Assembly (NCBI GenBank): GCA_021846145.1
Contig: JAJZCJ010000134.1
Coordinates: forward strand, 1-8,339
DNA length: 8,339 nucleotides
Source: Bacillota bacterium
Lineage (GTDB): Bacteria > Bacillota > Bacilli > Alicyclobacillales > SLC66
Direction of reading: 5' to 3'
In this document: positions 6,538 through 8,339 of the stretch, piece after piece
Numbering within the stretch: the stretch's first letter is position 1
Layout of the letters: every line of letters begins with the position of its first letter
Made by a program: the position numbers and the translations under genes
Notes under the pieces: model-generated
Database searches by the model: none
Told to the model about the DNA's origin: nothing
The model's input: only the letters and a program-made list of their open reading frames with translations

Positions 6538-7473
6538 TCATAACTTTTGTGTAGATTTGCCGTTTGCCAGTGCCTGATATATTGCATTCGCTTCTGCTGT
6601 CATCCACTGTTGATAATTCATTGCCGTAGGCATCGTTTCATAAACGCCTACCACAGGTACATGATGAGTGATAGCAAGCTGTAACAAAGTTTGCGTTACC
6701 GTATCTACTGCCTGCAAATTATAAACAAACACCTTAATTCTGCGAGACGCAATAAGTTGTTCCAGTTGTTGTACCGATTGCGGCGAAGGATCAACTCCAT
6801 TCATCACCGCCGCCTGAAAAGGCCAAGGCGTAACAACTGACAATCCTGCAGTCTCCAACATGTAATCTGCTACAGGTTCTGTCACCATGACGGGAGCATG
6901 CGGAAACTTCAATTTGATTTTGTGCATAGTATTTGTCCACGTTTGTAATGAGTAATCAAAGGAATGTAGGTTTTGTAAAAAATACGGAGCATGTGACGGA
7001 TCTAATTTAGATAAAGCTTGCTCCACCAAAATAGCTACTTTGGGCATGATTTTAGAATCATACCAAAGATGAGGATTTAGTGTGTTCATGGGCATATGAA
7101 GAGACTGTCCCACATCAATCACCGTGCGTTGAGAATTAGAAGTAGCCGATTCTAACTTATTCACAAATTGATCATAACCAAGTCCATTTTGCACTACAAG
7201 CTCAGCTTGCCCCACCTTAATTGCATCACTAGTCGTGGCCTCGTAGGAATGAGGATCTGTGCTGGGGTTGCTGATCAAAGAACTCACAGATACATACGTG
7301 CCGCCAATTTGCGCAGTCACATTTGCATATTGATTCTCTGCCCCTACCGCTAAAATCACCCGATGGTTGGCGTTTAGCACATGCGACGCAGGTCCTGCGC
7401 AGCCAGCTAGCAACATACCGCTAATCAGCAGTATGCCAAACCCTAATTTTCGTCCCATATGCCGAAGCATCAT
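6538..7473 (-). CDS. Metal-binding lipoprotein of ABC transporter (ZnuA/TroA family)
   Basis: This is the extracytoplasmic receptor that hands a divalent metal to the permeases. A lipoprotein signal precedes lipobox LLAGC with the lipidated Cys25, so the mature protein is anchored on the outer face of the membrane. Cluster A-I signs are the early AENQYANVTAQIGG, NPSTDPHSYE with His75, and NPHLWYD with His135. A likely third ligand is Glu199 in MVTEPVADY and a fourth Glu279 in GVYETMP. No His-rich loop lies between the first two ligands, unlike classical ZnuA. AAGGAG is 8 nt before the ATG at 7473, which decides the start; a GTG at 7497 would bury that site. The 311-residue length is normal. 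It is the first gene of the operon behind a promoter with a Zur-box match, so zinc is the best guess, although Mn or Fe binding cannot be excluded from the ligands. Confidence 0.93.
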   Translation of the reverse strand: MMLRHMGRKLGFGILLISGMLLAGCAGPASHVLNANHRVILAVGAENQYANVTAQIGGTYVSVSSLISNPSTDPHSYEATTSDAIKVGQAELVVQNGLGYDQFVNKLESATSNSQRTVIDVGQSLHMPMNTLNPHLWYDSKIMPKVAILVEQALSKLDPSHAPYFLQNLHSFDYSLQTWTNTMHKIKLKFPHAPVMVTEPVADYMLETAGLSVVTPWPFQAAVMNGVDPSPQSVQQLEQLIASRRIKVFVYNLQAVDTVTQTLLQLAITHHVPVVGVYETMPTAMNYQQWMTAEANAIYQALANGKSTQKL

Positions 7474-7518
7474 AATGATGGCTCCTTCCAATATCACGCA
7501 AAGTATGCTGACGGTAGG

Positions 7519-7548
7519 AGTATACCAGCAAAATCATCTATTTGTAAA
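7519..7548 (-). promoter_or_regulatory. Sigma-A-type extended -10 promoter of the metal ABC operon
   Basis: On the minus strand, TTTACA (7548-7543, 5 of 6 consensus) and TATACT (7524-7519, 5 of 6) are 18 bp apart. A TGG directly before the -10 makes it an extended -10. Transcription should start near 7512, leaving a leader of about 39 nt before the ATG at 7473. Confidence 0.75.
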
Positions 7549-7566
7549 TAGTCATGATTACGATTA
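7546..7566 (-). promoter_or_regulatory. Putative Zur operator
   Basis: This 21-bp near-palindrome is centred on base 7556. Recalled from knowledge, the Bacillus subtilis Zur box consists of half-sites AAATCGTAAT and ATTACGATTT around one free base. The plus strand here reads AAATAGTCAT, G, ATTACGATTA, matching 17 of the 20 defined positions, with an unbroken nine-base match in the right half. The half-sites match each other at 7 of 10. The site overlaps the first three bases of the -35 hexamer and extends upstream, so bound Zn-Zur would plausibly block RNA polymerase. Confidence 0.75.
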
Positions 7567-7637
7567 AGGATGTGGCCAATAAGTATTCAACACACTTAGT
7601 ATTATGCCAATTCCCCCTGCGCATTCCATATTTAAAA

Positions 7638-8144
7638 TTAAAGTCCCATTGAAAGAAAAGTTTTGACCACCGCACGAACCACATCACCGCGACTAACAAT
7701 ACCAATAAGTTGTTTATTTCTCTCGACAGGCACTTTTTTAATATTGCGTTTAGAAAGAAGATCAGCCACCGCTACAATGTCATCTTGTTCCCTAACGGTC
7801 ATCACCCTTTTCACTCCAACTTCCAATACATTTAACTCGATCACTTGTTGAAGATTTTCCTTTAATTCATCATACTCCATGCCCGCGCTTGAATTTAACC
7901 CAATGCCCGAATAATACTCTGCTGCCATCGTAAAATAATTTAAAGAGCGATTCATATGTTTTCCTAAATGTCGCATAATATCTCCATCGCTTATATAGCC
8001 GATCAGATGATTAGACTTATCCACGATTGGCATCCCACCAATTCCAAACTCAGCAAATTTCTCCAAAACACTTCGGACATTATCTGATCCCCTTGCTGAA
8101 TACACATTAGTTACCATAATTTCTGCTACTTTCACTTCAAACAC
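7638..8144 (-). CDS. CBS-pair domain protein
   Basis: This small cytoplasmic protein of 168 residues consists of two CBS domains (about 5-62 and 108-165) joined by a linker of roughly 45 residues. Each domain ends in the usual helix motif: ISDGDIMRHL (51-60) and VSRGDVVRAVV (150-160). CBS pairs typically bind adenosine nucleotides such as AMP, ATP or S-adenosylmethionine and act as energy sensors. There is no attached enzyme or transporter domain, so its partner is unknown. The start is GTG at 8144, with AAAGGAG ending 5 nt upstream; the next ATG (codon 10) would cut into the first CBS strand. It has its own promoter, and the metal operon downstream has another, so a functional link to that operon is not indicated. 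Confidence 0.88.
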   Translation of the reverse strand: MFEVKVAEIMVTNVYSARGSDNVRSVLEKFAEFGIGGMPIVDKSNHLIGYISDGDIMRHLGKHMNRSLNYFTMAAEYYSGIGLNSSAGMEYDELKENLQQVIELNVLEVGVKRVMTVREQDDIVAVADLLSKRNIKKVPVERNKQLIGIVSRGDVVRAVVKTFLSMGL

Positions 8145-8233
8145 TCCCTCTCCTTTTTTTACCTACAGTCTCCCATGTGTTACCTATTGCTATAATGTTT
8201 CTTCTCAGTTTGTTGTGTGATGATACTAATATA

Positions 8234-8262
8234 ATTATGCAAAGTCTTTAGTTGAACGTCAA
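8234..8262 (-). promoter_or_regulatory. Promoter of the CBS-pair gene
   Basis: On the minus strand, TTGACG (8262-8257) and CATAAT (8239-8234) are separated by 17 bp, each 5 of 6 against sigma-A consensus. Transcription would start near 8227, with a leader of about 80 nt before the GTG at 8144. The leader shows no obvious riboswitch or attenuator. Confidence 0.65.
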
Positions 8263-8263
8263 C
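8251..8263. repeat. Small inverted repeat between two -35 elements
   Basis: GTTGA, ACG, TCAAC forms a 13-bp inverted repeat with 5-bp arms. It coincides with the -35 of the leftward CBS-gene promoter and that of the possible rightward promoter. It could be a shared operator, or just the consequence of two TTGA-type hexamers facing apart. Confidence 0.4.
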
Positions 8264-8281
8264 GTAACCATACGGTATATT
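8252..8281 (+). promoter_or_regulatory. Possible divergent rightward promoter at the window edge
   Basis: On the plus strand, TTGAAC (8252-8257) and TATATT (8276-8281) are 18 bp apart, 4 of 6 and 5 of 6 against sigma-A consensus. It would serve a rightward gene beyond the window; no start codon with a ribosome site is seen before base 8339. Its -35 lies back-to-back with that of the CBS gene. Confidence 0.35.
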
Positions 8282-8339
8282 AAATTTGTTATATTATTTC
8301 ACACCTACTCATAGATGTGGTACGTTTATGTAATCAAAC

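Noticed and set aside
7474..7497. GTG-initiated extension of the metal-binding lipoprotein
   Set aside because: It would include the AAGGAG ribosome site and lengthen the signal peptide with acidic residue Glu before the basic region.
7575..7612. Possible terminator hairpin after the CBS gene
   Set aside because: The best stem (about 7 AT-rich pairs with a 3-nt bulge) is weak and no T-run follows on the minus strand.
8154..8160. Run of seven T on the plus strand as a rightward terminator
   Set aside because: No GC-rich hairpin precedes it; on the other strand it is the A-rich stretch leading into the CBS gene ribosome site.

Overview
The window reads as chromosomal DNA of a low-to-moderate GC Gram-positive bacterium (Bacillota). 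Signs are strong purine-rich Shine-Dalgarno sites, GTG and TTG starts, sigma-A-like promoters, a lipoprotein metal-binding protein and a good match to the Bacillus-type Zur operator. An Alicyclobacillus-like acidophile would fit the SQD2/SqdX-like glycosyltransferase, but that is a guess. I see no mobile element, RNA gene, CRISPR array or broken gene. The only truncation is the first gene, cut by the window edge.

Layout: (1) Bases 2-646 (+) hold the C-terminal part of a GT4 glycosyltransferase. It runs head-on into galE (643-1638, -), a UDP-glucose 4-epimerase; their stop codons interlock over 4 bp. (2) A promoter region at 1639-1825 separates galE from a rightward two-gene unit: a MalY/PatB-type PLP C-S lyase or aminotransferase (1826-3001) and a zinc-free MDR-family NADPH oxidoreductase (3012-4028). 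(3) That unit collides with a leftward four-gene metal ABC transporter operon, again with interlocked stops. In transcription order the operon is a lipoprotein metal-binding protein (7473-6538), an ATPase (6520-5711), permease 1 (5711-4845) and permease 2 (4864-4025). (4) Rightmost is a leftward CBS-pair protein (8144-7638) with its own promoter, then about 195 bp of non-coding DNA holding two apparently divergent promoters.

The best-supported regulatory feature is a 21-bp near-palindrome at 7546-7566. It matches the Bacillus Zur box at 17 of 20 defined positions and overlaps the -35 of a good extended -10 promoter for the ABC operon. This points to a zinc importer repressed when zinc is plentiful. 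The binding protein, however, has a His/His/Glu/Glu-like ligand set and no His-rich loop, unlike classical ZnuA.

The rest is ordinary core metabolism: nucleotide-sugar supply and glycolipid synthesis on the left, sulfur amino acid and carbonyl or enone metabolism in the middle. I found no clear sign of a wholly new multi-gene system. The points most worth a second look are the metal-ligand and operator combination, the SQD2/SqdX-like glycosyltransferase, and the two tightly interlocked convergent gene ends.
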